The notes below the pieces were generated by a model. It was given only the letters and a program-made list of their open reading frames with translations, was not told the DNA's origin and did not search any database. Below, piece by piece: positions 40,747 through 49,860 of a stretch of 64,000 bases of DNA. Position 1 is the first letter of the stretch; the number at the start of each line of letters is the position of its first letter. Origin of the DNA: Apopatosoma sp963618495 (GTDB taxonomy: Bacteria > Bacillota > Clostridia > Oscillospirales > CAG-272); the NCBI GenBank assembly GCA_963618495.1, contig CAVESF010000001.1, forward strand, positions 62,001 through 126,000. Reading direction: 5' to 3'. The position numbers were made by a program, and so were the translations under genes.

Positions 40747-43700
40747 ATGTTGGAGCTTAAAGGCATAGTAAAAAATTATGCGGCTGGCGACATGACGGTG
40801 AACGCCCTGCGCGGCATTGACCTGCGCTTCCGCAGAAACGAATTTGTTTCCATACTCGGTCCCTCGGGTTGCGGAAAGACCACCCTGCTCAATATCATCG
40901 GCGGACTCGACAAATATACCGAGGGAGACCTCGTGATAAACGGCAGGTCAACAAAGGACTTCCGCGACCGCGACTGGGACGCATACAGAAATCACTCGAT
41001 AGGTTTCGTTTTCCAGAGCTATAATCTCATACAGCATCAGACGGTACTCCAGAATGTGGAGCTCTCGCTCACGCTCTCGGGAATACCGAAAGCGGAGAGA
41101 AAAGCCCGCGCGATAAAGGCGCTCGAGGATGTCGGACTCGGCTCGCAGCTGCGAAAGAAGCCGACGGAAATGTCGGGCGGTCAGATGCAGAGAGTGGCTA
41201 TCGCACGCGCACTCGTAAACGACCCGGATATAATCCTTGCCGACGAGCCCACAGGTGCGCTCGATACCGAAACGAGCCTGCAGGTCATGGAGATACTGAA
41301 GAAAGTCGCCGAAAACCGCCTCGTGATAATGGTAACGCACAATCCCGAGCTTGCCGAAAAATATTCCACGAGAATCGTGCGTATGCTCGACGGCAAGGTC
41401 ACGGGAGACAGCGCGCCGCTTTCCGAAGAAGAGATAAAAGCCGAAGCGGCGGCAGACGAAGCGGAGCGCGCGAAATCAAGCGGCAAAAAGCGCAAGAAGA
41501 AGCCATCGATGTCGTTCGGAACTTCCTTCATGCTCTCGCTGAAAAACCTCTTTACTAAAAAGGGCAGGACAGTACTCACCTCGTTTGCGGGAAGCATAGG
41601 CATCATCGGCATAGCACTGATATTTGCCGTTTCGCAGGGTATGACAAGCTATATAAGCATAGTTCAGGAGGAAACGCTCTCCTCCTACCCGCTCACGATA
41701 GAAGCTCAGCATACGGATTTCGGCGAGCTGATGAAAGCTTTCATGTCGCCCGTATCAAACTCCTCCGGGCATGAAAAGGACGGCGTATATCAGAAGCCGT
41801 CGCTCTACGAATTTGTGAACGCGATGAGCAATATCGGTCAGCGCGAAAACGACCTGCGCGATTTCCGCAAGTATATAGAGAGTTCGCGCCTCGATAAAGA
41901 AACGGGTCTCGGGAAGACGCTCAGCGGCGTTCAGTACAGCTATGATTTCGATATGCTCGTGTATACCGAAAATGTGGACGGCAAGATAATCCGCTCCGAT
42001 TCCGAAGCACTCATGAAGAAGCTGATGGCTAAATTCTTCGGCAGTTCCATGATGAGCGACAGCTCGTCATCGGGAAATACGGGCATCTTCTCATCGCTGA
42101 CATCGGGCGCCTCTTCCTACGGAATGTGGCAGGAGTTGCTCGGCGGCGACAACGGAAGTCAGATAGGCTCGCTTCTCGAAAAGCAGTACGATGTGATATA
42201 CGGCTCATGGCCGGCAAGCTATGACCAGATAGTTCTCGTCGTCGATAAAAACAACGAAATAGACGATATCACGCTTTATTCTCTCGGACTGAAATCCGAG
42301 GAAGATATAAATAAAATTCTCGAAGCGGCGGCAAGCAAGACCGAGATTCCCGTGGAAACGAAAAAGTGGACATATGAGGAAATCTGCGGCATGACCTTCC
42401 GCACTGTTCTCTCCTCCGATTGCTATGTGAAAAGCCAGAGCACGGGACTCTATACCGATATGCGCGATACCGACGCGGGGATGCGCTATCTCTACGATAA
42501 CGGCATCGACCTCAAAGTCGTCGGCATCATCCGCCCAAAGGAGGACGCGCTCTCGCCCATGCTCTCGGGAAGCGTCGGCTACACACACGCTCTCACCGAA
42601 TATATCATCACCCGCATGGCGGAGTCCGACGCGGTGAAAGCGCAGATTGCCTCTCCCGAAAAGAGCATCCTCTCGGGACTTCCCTTTGAGGAGAGCGCCG
42701 CAAACCTCACGGTAAGCGAAAAAGCGGAGAAATTCAGAACATATATCGCTGGGCTTGACGACGCAGGCAAGGCTTCTTCCTTTATTAAAATACAGTGCAT
42801 CCCGCCTGCAGAAGTGCTCGACGCTTCCGTAAAGCAGATACTCTCCTCTATGACATACGAGCAGATGTGCGCACAGATGACGGCGGCAATGGCACAGGAA
42901 ACGGGCATGAGCGAGGAGGAGATTTCCTCATATCTTGAAGAGATGGGTAAGGAAAAGCTGACGGCGCTCTTCACCGAGGCGATAACCGGGCAGGTCAAGG
43001 CAAGTTATGCCGAGCAGACGAAAGCAAACCTCGCCGCCATGACGACTGAACAGCTCGCCGCGGCAATGACGGCTTCACTCGCAGGCTACAGCGATGAGCA
43101 ATGCGCGGAATACTATGGGCTTGTCACGGAATTTTCCGATATATCTTATGATGAAGTCATGCACAAGCTCGGCTATGTCGATATAGAAACGCCCTCGAGA
43201 GTCAACCTCTATGCCGCAACCTTTGCCGACAAGGAAGCGCTTGAAGCTTCCATAGACGATTACAATGCGGATAAGGATGAAGCAGGCAAGATAACATATA
43301 CGGATTATGTAGGGCTGATGATGTCCTCCGTCACGACGATAATCAATGCCATCACATATGTGCTGATAGCGTTCGTCTCGGTATCGCTCATCGTATCATC
43401 GATAATGATAGGCGTCATAACGCTGATATCGGTTCAGGAGAGAACGAAAGAGATAGGCATTCTCCGTGCCATCGGCGCTTCGAAGAAGAATGTTTCCGGT
43501 ATGTTCAATGCGGAAACCGTGATAATCGGCTTTACCTCGGGCATGTTCGGTGTATTCTTCACATACCTGCTCTGCATACCGATAAATCTGATACTGCACT
43601 CGCTCACGGGAATAGGAAATCTCAATGCTTATCTGCCGATAGGCGCGGCGGTAATACTCGTCTGCATCAGCATGCTGCTCACGCTCATCTCGGGAATCAT

Positions 43701-43755
43701 TCCCTCGCGCAGTGCGGCGAAGAAAGACCCCGTGGTCGCGCTCAGAACAGAATAA
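40747..43755 (+). CDS. ABC transporter fused ATPase-permease (MacB/FtsX-like)
   Basis: A 1002-residue fusion. Residues 1-230 are a LolD-type ATPase with Walker A GPSGCGKTT, signature MSGGQMQR and Walker B ILADEPTGALD. After a charged linker a first membrane helix (SIGIIGIALIFAVSQGM, about 280) leads to a very large extracytoplasmic part, about 300-860, then three helices of the FtsX fold with TKEIGILRAIGASKKNV and SGIIPSRSAAKKDPVVALRTE at the end. Such type VII transporters act as mechanotransmission devices for peptides, lipids or toxins. Here the ATPase and permease, normally separate, are one polypeptide. The external domain carries several Met/Thr-rich helical repeats. Confidence 0.9.
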   Translation: MLELKGIVKNYAAGDMTVNALRGIDLRFRRNEFVSILGPSGCGKTTLLNIIGGLDKYTEGDLVINGRSTKDFRDRDWDAYRNHSIGFVFQSYNLIQHQTVLQNVELSLTLSGIPKAERKARAIKALEDVGLGSQLRKKPTEMSGGQMQRVAIARALVNDPDIILADEPTGALDTETSLQVMEILKKVAENRLVIMVTHNPELAEKYSTRIVRMLDGKVTGDSAPLSEEEIKAEAAADEAERAKSSGKKRKKKPSMSFGTSFMLSLKNLFTKKGRTVLTSFAGSIGIIGIALIFAVSQGMTSYISIVQEETLSSYPLTIEAQHTDFGELMKAFMSPVSNSSGHEKDGVYQKPSLYEFVNAMSNIGQRENDLRDFRKYIESSRLDKETGLGKTLSGVQYSYDFDMLVYTENVDGKIIRSDSEALMKKLMAKFFGSSMMSDSSSSGNTGIFSSLTSGASSYGMWQELLGGDNGSQIGSLLEKQYDVIYGSWPASYDQIVLVVDKNNEIDDITLYSLGLKSEEDINKILEAAASKTEIPVETKKWTYEEICGMTFRTVLSSDCYVKSQSTGLYTDMRDTDAGMRYLYDNGIDLKVVGIIRPKEDALSPMLSGSVGYTHALTEYIITRMAESDAVKAQIASPEKSILSGLPFEESAANLTVSEKAEKFRTYIAGLDDAGKASSFIKIQCIPPAEVLDASVKQILSSMTYEQMCAQMTAAMAQETGMSEEEISSYLEEMGKEKLTALFTEAITGQVKASYAEQTKANLAAMTTEQLAAAMTASLAGYSDEQCAEYYGLVTEFSDISYDEVMHKLGYVDIETPSRVNLYAATFADKEALEASIDDYNADKDEAGKITYTDYVGLMMSSVTTIINAITYVLIAFVSVSLIVSSIMIGVITLISVQERTKEIGILRAIGASKKNVSGMFNAETVIIGFTSGMFGVFFTYLLCIPINLILHSLTGIGNLNAYLPIGAAVILVCISMLLTLISGIIPSRSAAKKDPVVALRTE

Positions 43756-43765
43756 TATTTCAGAC

Positions 43766-43794
43766 AAAGGGAAGTCGCGTGCTTCCCTTTTGCA
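43766..43794 (+). terminator. Terminator after the ABC fusion gene
   Basis: AAAGGGAAG (43766-43774) and CTTCCCTTT (43782-43790) with a seven-base loop, followed by TGC. Confidence 0.65.
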
Positions 43795-43858
43795 TTATGC
43801 CCGCGCTTTGCGACAGCAAAAAAACGGCGGCAAGCCTATGCGAAAATCAGCAGAAGCA

Positions 43859-43887
43859 TTGACAAAACGCCGTTTCTGTGATACATT
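43859..43887 (+). promoter_or_regulatory. Promoter of the KDPG-aldolase fusion gene with spacer dyad
   Basis: TTGACA (43859-43864) and TACATT (43882-43887), 17 bases apart. The spacer contains AAACGCCGTTT (43865-43875), symmetrical except at the central base, a likely operator. AAACGGCG at 43822-43829 repeats one half upstream. Confidence 0.5.
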
Positions 43888-43925
43888 AAAGAATGTAAAT
43901 AAATTCATTCGGAGGATGATTCAAA

Positions 43926-44888
43926 ATGAATGATATCTTGAAAAAAGTAGGGCTTTTCGGCATAGTTCCCGTAGTAAAAATAGAAAATGCCGATGATGCC
44001 GAGCCTCTGGCGAAAGCGCTCATCGCAGGCGGACTTCCGCTCGCGGAGATTACCTTCCGTACAGACGCGGCGGCAGAAGCCATTGCCCGCATGACAAAGG
44101 CTTATCCCGATATGCTTATCGGCGCAGGCACGGTTCTCACACCCGAGCAGGCGGACAGCGCCGTCAGGGCAGGCGCAAAATTCATCGTCAGCCCCGGCTT
44201 CAATCCGAGAGTTGTAAAGCACTGCATCGAAAAAGGTTATCCCGTCGTTCCCGGATGCTCAACCTGCGGCGAAATGGAGCAGGCTATGGAGCTTGGTCTT
44301 GATGTGGTCAAGTTCTTCCCTGCCGAAGCTTCCGGCGGTCTCGCCGTGCTGAAAGCCGTTTCCGCTCCCTACAGCAAGCTGAAATTCATGCCAACAGGCG
44401 GCATCGATGCGACAAATATCCTCACATATCTGAAATTCCCGAAGATAGTTGCCTGCGGCGGCAGTTTCATGGTAAAGGACGTGCTTATCAAGGCAGGAAA
44501 ATTTGACGAGATAGAGCGTCTCACGCGCGAGGCCGTCGCTCTCATGCACGGCTTCACGATAAAGCACATCGGCATCAATTCCGAAAACGAAGAGACGGCG
44601 CGCAAAACAGCGGAAACTCTCTGCAAGCTCTTCATGGTAGTTCAAAGCGAGGGCAGAAGTTCAATCTTTGCGGGCGCAGAATTTGAGGTTATGAAAACGA
44701 TGTTCCGCGGCACAAACGGACATATCGCGGTAGCCTGCAACTTCCCCGACAGAGCAAGAGCATATCTCGAGAGCATGGGGATTGAATTTGACGAGTCCAC
44801 CGCGAAATATGACGACAAGGGCAATCTCACGGTAGTATACTTCAAGGACGAGATTGCAGGCTTCGCCTTCCATCTCGTAACAAAATAA
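43926..44888 (+). CDS. KDPG/KHG aldolase fused to a VOC-like domain
   Basis: Residues 1-205 are a class I 2-keto-3-deoxy-6-phosphogluconate aldolase of the Entner-Doudoroff or uronate branch: LPLAEITFRTDAA with the catalytic glutamate, GAGTVLTPEQ, FIVSPGFNPRV, DVVKFFPAEASGG with the Schiff-base lysine, and FMPTGGIDATNI. Residues 215-320 are a second domain (FTIKHIGINSENEETA..., ending with VYFKDEIAGFAFHL), whose pattern resembles the vicinal-oxygen-chelate (glyoxalase) fold; a metal triad is only partly clear. A fusion of this type suggests removal or isomerisation of an aldolase substrate or product. The dyad in its promoter suggests control by a sugar-acid repressor. Confidence 0.85.
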   Translation: MNDILKKVGLFGIVPVVKIENADDAEPLAKALIAGGLPLAEITFRTDAAAEAIARMTKAYPDMLIGAGTVLTPEQADSAVRAGAKFIVSPGFNPRVVKHCIEKGYPVVPGCSTCGEMEQAMELGLDVVKFFPAEASGGLAVLKAVSAPYSKLKFMPTGGIDATNILTYLKFPKIVACGGSFMVKDVLIKAGKFDEIERLTREAVALMHGFTIKHIGINSENEETARKTAETLCKLFMVVQSEGRSSIFAGAEFEVMKTMFRGTNGHIAVACNFPDRARAYLESMGIEFDESTAKYDDKGNLTVVYFKDEIAGFAFHLVTK

Positions 44889-44944
44889 TACAGATGTATA
44901 AATCTCGAAATTCGGTTTTATACGAGTGAATAACTTAATATATC

Positions 44945-44978
44945 GGCGGTTAGTGAAGGCTAACCGCCCTGTTTTTTA
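44945..44978 (+). terminator. Terminator after the KDPG-aldolase fusion gene
   Basis: GGCGGTTAG (44945-44953) and CTAACCGCC (44960-44968), six-base loop, then TGTTTTTT. Confidence 0.85.
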
Positions 44979-45031
44979 CTTTTTCTCCCAAAAGTAGCGT
45001 TTTTTCTTGAAATTTTATTCGTTTTTTTTGC

Positions 45032-45068
45032 AAAATCTATAGATTTTTTGGCTTATGCGGTGTATAAT
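45032..45068 (+). promoter_or_regulatory. Promoter of the hydrogenase operon with overlapping palindrome
   Basis: TATAAT at 45063-45068. The expected position of the -35 box (45040-45045) lies inside the perfect 16-base palindrome AAAATCTATAGATTTT (45032-45047) and is poor in itself, as is usual where an activator, or a repressor, binds there. It does not match the Rex consensus TTGTTAA...TTAACAA. Confidence 0.45.
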
Positions 45069-45215
45069 ATAGCAAGATATATAGTGTGTAATATATCAGC
45101 GCACAAGCGAAGCGGCTGTAAATCCGACGGCAAACCCGCGCCATGCGAAGAGACGGGTCTGCACTCTTTCGGAACGCATCCGCAAATTATTATTTTCAGG
45201 AGGACTGTCAAAAAC

Positions 45216-45713
45216 ATGAAAAAGAAACTGACCACGGTAGAATTTACCGGAACAGCCGAGCAGGAAGTTGCTCTTCGCGAGCTCATCGCGCAGTACAAAA
45301 ATGTACAGGGCAATCTCATGCCGGTTCTTCAGGGCGCTCAGGAAATCTACGGTTATCTTCCGATAGAGGTCCAGAAAATCATCGCCGAGGGTCTCGGAGT
45401 ATCTCTTTCCGAGGTATACGGCGTTGTTTCGTTCTATTCTCAGTTTGCACTCAATCCCAAGGGTAAGGTTGCCATCGGCGTATGCCTCGGCACAGCCTGC
45501 TACGTAAAGGGTTCGGGTGCCATCTGCGATAAGGTTGCCGAGCTCACAGGCATAAATCCCGGCGATATCTCAAAGAGCGGCATTTATTCCTTTGAGGCTA
45601 CACGTTGCATAGGCGCGTGCGGTCTTGCTCCCGTCATGACCGTAAACGGAGACGTTTACGGAAGAATCACCGCGAAGGATGTAGCTGACATTCTCGCAAA
45701 ATACGATGCGTAA
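45216..45713 (+). CDS. hndA: NAD-linked [FeFe] hydrogenase subunit, NuoE/HndA-like
   Basis: A 165-residue thioredoxin-like [2Fe-2S] protein. The helical start (LMPVLQGAQEIYGYLPIEVQKIIA) is that of the 24-kDa subunit of complex I, and the four cluster cysteines are in CLGTACYVKGS and CIGACGLAP. It should relay electrons in a HydABC/HndABCD-type enzyme which couples NADH and reduced ferredoxin to H2. The start is the ATG at 45216, with AGGAGG 13 bases before it; an earlier in-frame ATG at 45048 precedes the promoter box and is impossible. It is the first gene of a three-gene operon. Confidence 0.92.
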   Translation: MKKKLTTVEFTGTAEQEVALRELIAQYKNVQGNLMPVLQGAQEIYGYLPIEVQKIIAEGLGVSLSEVYGVVSFYSQFALNPKGKVAIGVCLGTACYVKGSGAICDKVAELTGINPGDISKSGIYSFEATRCIGACGLAPVMTVNGDVYGRITAKDVADILAKYDA

Positions 45714-45800
45714 GCATAAAATCAGAACGCAAAAATATCGTTTTTCCGCGATGAAGCTTTATGCGGGCGGAAGTAAAAAACAAGAAAGGAATTTCGGCAA

Positions 45801-47687
45801 ATGATAACAATAGAACAACTTAACGCCATTAGAAACGAAATGGCGCCCAAGCTTGCCATGAGACACGGTCACGGTCACTTTGTTGACGCCGGCGACGGCA
45901 TCCGCAAGACAGTGCTCATCTGCGGCGGTACAGGCTGTACCTCATCCTCGTCCATGAAAGTGCGCGACGCACTCATAGCCGAGCTCGAGGCAAACAACAT
46001 AGCAGACGAAGTCAAAGTAGTCACAACAGGCTGCTTCGGTCTCTGCGCTCTCGGTCCGATAATGATAGTTTATCCCGAGGGTACATTCTACAGCATGGTC
46101 ACACCCAATGAAATCCCCGAGATAGTTTCCGAGCATCTCGTAAAGGGCAATGTGGTAAAGAAATATCTCTATAAAGAGACCGTAAAGGGCGATGAGATTC
46201 TCGCTCTCGACCAGACTCCCTTCTACGGCAAACAGAAGCGCGTCGCTCTGCGTAACTGCGGCGTCATCGACCCCGAATGCATCAATGAATACATAGGCTG
46301 CGACGGCTATCAGGCTCTCGCAAAGGTTCTGACGGAGATGGCTCCCGACGATGTAATAAAGACAATATCCGATTCCGGACTGCGCGGCAGAGGCGGCGGC
46401 GGCTTCCCCACGGGCACAAAGTGGAAATTCGCATGTCCGAACCGCGGCGAGGTAAAGAAATATGTCGTATGTAATGCCGACGAGGGCGACCCCGGCGCAT
46501 TCATGGACCGTTCCGTTCTCGAAGGCGACCCTCATGCCGTTCTTGAAGCAATGGCTATCGCAGGCTATGCCATAGGCGCTGACGAGGGCTATATCTATGT
46601 CCGCGCAGAATATCCCATCGCGGTTCACCGCCTCCAGGTTGCGATAAAGCAGGCAAGAGAAATGGGCGTTCTCGGCGAGAACATTTTCGGCACGGGCTTC
46701 AATTTCGATATCACTCTCCGTCTCGGCGCAGGCGCGTTCGTATGCGGTGAAGAAACGGCTCTGCTCACCTCCATCGAGGGCAACCGCGGCGAGCCCCGTC
46801 CCCGTCCTCCGTTCCCGGCGGTCAAGGGTCTTTTCGGCAAGCCTACTATAATAAATAATGTTGAAACATATGCAAACATCTGCCAGATTATACTCAACGG
46901 TGCCGATTGGTTTGCCTCCATGGGCACGGAAAAGTCCAAGGGTACAAAGGTATTTGCTCTCGGCGGCAAGATTACAAATACAGGTCTTGTTGAGATTCCG
47001 ATGGGCACGACACTTCGCGAAGTCGTAGAAGAAATAGGCGGCGGCGTTCCTCACGGAAAGAAGTTCAAAGCCGCTCAGACAGGCGGTCCTTCCGGCGGAT
47101 GTATCCCCGCTTCCCTTATCGATACTCCCATCGATTACGATAACCTCATCGCCATCGGCTCCATGATGGGTTCCGGCGGTCTTATCGTAATGGATGAAGA
47201 TACATGTATGGTCGATATCGCGAAATTCTTCCTTGAATTCACAGTTGACGAATCATGCGGTAAATGCGCTCCCTGCCGCATAGGCACAATGCGCCTGCTC
47301 GAAACTCTCGAGAAGATTACCTCCGGCAACGGTACCGTCGAGGATATAGACCATCTTGAAGAGCTCGCGGCATACATAAAGTCGGCATCTCTCTGCGGTC
47401 TCGGTCAGACAGCGCCGAATCCCGTTCTTTCCACGCTCCGCTACTTCCGCGATGAGTATATGGCTCATGTCGTGGACAAAAAGTGTCCTGCCGGCGTATG
47501 TAAGAATCTTCTCCGGTTCAAGATTGATGCGGACAAGTGCCGCGGCTGTACAGCCTGTGCAAGAAAGTGTCCCGTCAACGCTATTTCCGGTGCAGTCAAA
47601 GAGCCTCATACAATTGATACGACCAAGTGTATCAAATGCGGTGCTTGTCTTGCTGCATGTAAGTTCGGCGCAGTCTATAAGGCATAA
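45801..47687 (+). CDS. hndC: NAD-linked [FeFe] hydrogenase flavin subunit, NuoF/HndC-like
   Basis: A 628-residue subunit that binds NAD(H), FMN and iron-sulfur clusters. Residues about 30-120 form a thioredoxin-like [2Fe-2S] domain (CGGTGCTSS and TGCFGLC), replacing the separate HndB subunit. The FMN/NAD core follows with GLRGRGGGGFPTGTKW, VCNADEGDPGAFMDR and GAGAFVCGEETALL, then the [4Fe-4S] motif SCGKCAPCRIGTMR, and at the end two ferredoxin motifs, CRGCTACARKCP and CIKCGACLAACK. It is the T. maritima HydB or D. fructosovorans HndC layout. It lies 87 bases after the first subunit gene. Confidence 0.94.
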   Translation: MITIEQLNAIRNEMAPKLAMRHGHGHFVDAGDGIRKTVLICGGTGCTSSSSMKVRDALIAELEANNIADEVKVVTTGCFGLCALGPIMIVYPEGTFYSMVTPNEIPEIVSEHLVKGNVVKKYLYKETVKGDEILALDQTPFYGKQKRVALRNCGVIDPECINEYIGCDGYQALAKVLTEMAPDDVIKTISDSGLRGRGGGGFPTGTKWKFACPNRGEVKKYVVCNADEGDPGAFMDRSVLEGDPHAVLEAMAIAGYAIGADEGYIYVRAEYPIAVHRLQVAIKQAREMGVLGENIFGTGFNFDITLRLGAGAFVCGEETALLTSIEGNRGEPRPRPPFPAVKGLFGKPTIINNVETYANICQIILNGADWFASMGTEKSKGTKVFALGGKITNTGLVEIPMGTTLREVVEEIGGGVPHGKKFKAAQTGGPSGGCIPASLIDTPIDYDNLIAIGSMMGSGGLIVMDEDTCMVDIAKFFLEFTVDESCGKCAPCRIGTMRLLETLEKITSGNGTVEDIDHLEELAAYIKSASLCGLGQTAPNPVLSTLRYFRDEYMAHVVDKKCPAGVCKNLLRFKIDADKCRGCTACARKCPVNAISGAVKEPHTIDTTKCIKCGACLAACKFGAVYKA

Positions 47688-47707
47688 GAAAGGAGCAGCT
47701 TAATACA

Positions 47708-49453
47708 ATGGATATGATAAATGTAAAAATCAACGGTAAGGAGTACAGCGTTCCGAAGGGTTCCACCATTCTCGACGCCGCACGCACCGCAAATATTGAT
47801 ATCCCCACGCTCTGCTATCTCAAGGGCATAAACGAGATAGGCGCCTGCCGCCTTTGCCTTGTAGAGGTAAAGGGTGCGCGCGGACTCATGGCAGCCTGCG
47901 TTACTCCCGCAAACGAGGGCATGGAGATATTCACAAACACTCCCAAGATTCAGAAAAACAGAAAGACAAACCTCGAGCTTGTTCTTTCCACTCATAAGAG
48001 AAAATGTCTCTCCTGCATCCGCAGCCAGGATTGCGAGCTCCAGAAGCTCTGCCGTGACTACGGTGTAGACAATGAAGAGCATTTTGCGGGCAAGTATCCC
48101 GAGCCTACTCACGATGAGAGCACGGCTTTCCTCGTTCGCGACAATGAGAAATGTATTCTCTGCCGCCGTTGCGTAGGTGCTTGCCAGAATATGCAGGGCA
48201 TCGGAGTTATCAGCGCAAATAACCGCGGTTTCGATACGCATATCGCTTCCGCTTTCGAGCTTCCGCTCGCTTCCACATCGTGCGTTTCCTGCGGTCAGTG
48301 TATAGTTGCCTGCCCTGTAGGCGCTCTCCACGAGAAGGATGATACAGAAAAGGTCTGGGACGCGCTCAGCGACCCGACAAAGCATGTCGCTATCTGCACA
48401 GCTCCCTCCATACGCGCCACAATAGGCGAATGCTTCGGATTTGAGCCAGGCGTCGATACAGAGGGCAAGATGGTTTCCGCCATCAAGGCGCTCGGCTTCG
48501 ACGGCGTATATGATATGAACCTCACAGCCGACCTTACGATAATGGAAGAAGCTACCGAGTTTCTTGACAGAGTCAAGAACGGCGGCAAGCTCCCGCTTAT
48601 CACCTCATGCTCCCCCGGCTGGATTAAGTTCTGCGAGCATTACTTCCCCGAATTCACCGATAATCTCTCTACCTGCAAGTCTCCTCAGCAGATGTTCGGC
48701 GCCATGTATAAGACATACTATGCAAAGAAAATGGGCATTGATCCCGCAGATATCGTTTTCGTTTCCGCTATTCCCTGCACGGCAAAGAAATTTGAGGTTC
48801 GCCGTCCCGGTCAGAGTGCGGCAGGCACAGGCATCTTTGATGTTGACTACGCTATCACTACCCGCGAGCTTGCCCGCATGATAAAGAAAGCAGGTCTGGA
48901 CTATAAGAATCTGCCCGACGGCACATTTGATAAACCTTTCGATATCGGTTCCGGCGCAGGTGCCATCTTCGGCGCTACAGGCGGCGTTATGGAGGCAGCT
49001 CTCCGCACGGCGGCAGAAATTATCCTCGGAAAGAAGCTCGAAAAGCCCGATTTCGACGATGTCCGCGGTACAGCTCCCATCAAAACGGCTACCTACAAGC
49101 TCGGCGATATGGAAGTACGCGTTGCCGTTGCCAGCGGTACAAAGAATGCGGCTGAATTGCTGAACAAGGTAAAATCAGGCGAACTGAAGGTTGACTTCAT
49201 CGAGGTAATGGCTTGTCCCGGCGGCTGTGTAAACGGCGGCGGTCAGCCTGTTCAGAGTGCCGAAACAAAGGCTAAAGTAGATCTGAAGGCAAAGCGCGCC
49301 TCTATCCTCTACACAGCTGATAAGAATATGGATATTCGCAAATCTCATGAAAATTCCGCCGTCAAGAAGCTCTATGACGAGTTCCTCGGCACACCCGGAA
49401 GCCACACGGCTCATGAGGTTCTCCATACTCACTATATCAAGCGCGGTCTTTGA
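47708..49453 (+). CDS. hndD: [FeFe] hydrogenase catalytic subunit (HndD/HydA-like)
   Basis: A 581-residue H2-forming subunit. The relay comprises an N-terminal [2Fe-2S] domain (C36, C47, C50, C64), a His-Cys3 cluster (H96, C100, C103, C109) and two [4Fe-4S] clusters (C149-C159 and C192-C202). The H-cluster domain has L1 TSCSPGW (C301), L2 IPCTAKKFE (C357) and L3 EVMACPGGCVNGGGQP (C503, C507). L1 reads S where CpI has its second Cys, a form I recall from NAD-coupled enzymes, and L2 has Ile where Met is usual. The maturases HydEFG are not in the window. The operon ends here in a terminator. Confidence 0.95.
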   Translation: MDMINVKINGKEYSVPKGSTILDAARTANIDIPTLCYLKGINEIGACRLCLVEVKGARGLMAACVTPANEGMEIFTNTPKIQKNRKTNLELVLSTHKRKCLSCIRSQDCELQKLCRDYGVDNEEHFAGKYPEPTHDESTAFLVRDNEKCILCRRCVGACQNMQGIGVISANNRGFDTHIASAFELPLASTSCVSCGQCIVACPVGALHEKDDTEKVWDALSDPTKHVAICTAPSIRATIGECFGFEPGVDTEGKMVSAIKALGFDGVYDMNLTADLTIMEEATEFLDRVKNGGKLPLITSCSPGWIKFCEHYFPEFTDNLSTCKSPQQMFGAMYKTYYAKKMGIDPADIVFVSAIPCTAKKFEVRRPGQSAAGTGIFDVDYAITTRELARMIKKAGLDYKNLPDGTFDKPFDIGSGAGAIFGATGGVMEAALRTAAEIILGKKLEKPDFDDVRGTAPIKTATYKLGDMEVRVAVASGTKNAAELLNKVKSGELKVDFIEVMACPGGCVNGGGQPVQSAETKAKVDLKAKRASILYTADKNMDIRKSHENSAVKKLYDEFLGTPGSHTAHEVLHTHYIKRGL

Positions 49454-49480
49454 TATATTGCACAATAGTATAAAATAGTA

Positions 49481-49519
49481 AAAACGCTGCTGTGCCAATG
49501 CTCAGCGGCGTTTTTCTAT
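49481..49519 (+). terminator. Terminator of the hydrogenase operon
   Basis: AAAACGCTGCT (49481-49491) pairs with AGCGGCGTTTTT (49504-49515) with one G-T pair; T-rich tail. Confidence 0.75.
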
Positions 49520-49759
49520 GGCATGTTTTTCTTTGATTTTCATTGCTGAAAAGCGAGAGATAAGACTCTTCTCCATTCATTTTCTGCTTATTGCGCATCA
49601 GCAAAACAGCGCACGGCTTGCAAAATGCATCCGGTTGCGGCAAATGCTTGAAAATCACCGAAAACGCCCGTGTGAAACGGAATTTCCGAGCTCTCGTATT
49701 TCGCCGTTTTTCTGTCTTTTTCACCAAAAAAGAAAATGATATTTTAGGCATAAAGGCAA

Positions 49760-49788
49760 TTGATTTCGGCTCTGCTTTCGGATATAAT
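49760..49788 (+). promoter_or_regulatory. Promoter of the first lipoprotein gene
   Basis: TTGATT (49760-49765) and TATAAT (49783-49788), 17 bases apart, then a 70-base leader containing a CAGTG/CACTG stem. Confidence 0.55.
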
Positions 49789-49860
49789 ATTATGTATAGT
49801 ATTTAAGAAAAAGCAGTGTCACGCGGCACTGTTTAAAGCGATTTATCAAGGAGAATTTTT

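Larger units (their letters stand above)
44889..45215. other. Intergenic region with terminator, palindrome and structured leader
   Basis: No gene. It holds the terminator of the aldolase fusion gene (44945-44975), a 16-base palindrome with the hydrogenase promoter (45032-45068), and a 140-base leader in which ATGCG-AAGAG (45143-45152) pairs with CTCTT and CGCAT (up to 45181). Confidence 0.55.
49454..49860. other. Gene-free stretch before the lipoprotein cluster
   Basis: No convincing reading frame. It holds the hydrogenase terminator (49481-49515), the promoter at 49760-49788 and a small CAGTG/CACTG hairpin (49815-49830) in the leader. I see nothing else in 49516-49759. Confidence 0.55.

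Noticed and set aside
45069..45215. Known riboswitch in the hydrogenase leader
   Set aside because: The leader folds well but I could not match it to the conserved cores of cobalamin, TPP, SAM, FMN, fluoride or molybdenum cofactor switches.
45942..47054. Open frame of 370 codons opposite the hydrogenase flavin subunit gene
   Set aside because: The plus strand carries clear NuoF motifs; the minus-strand product has no recognisable domain.
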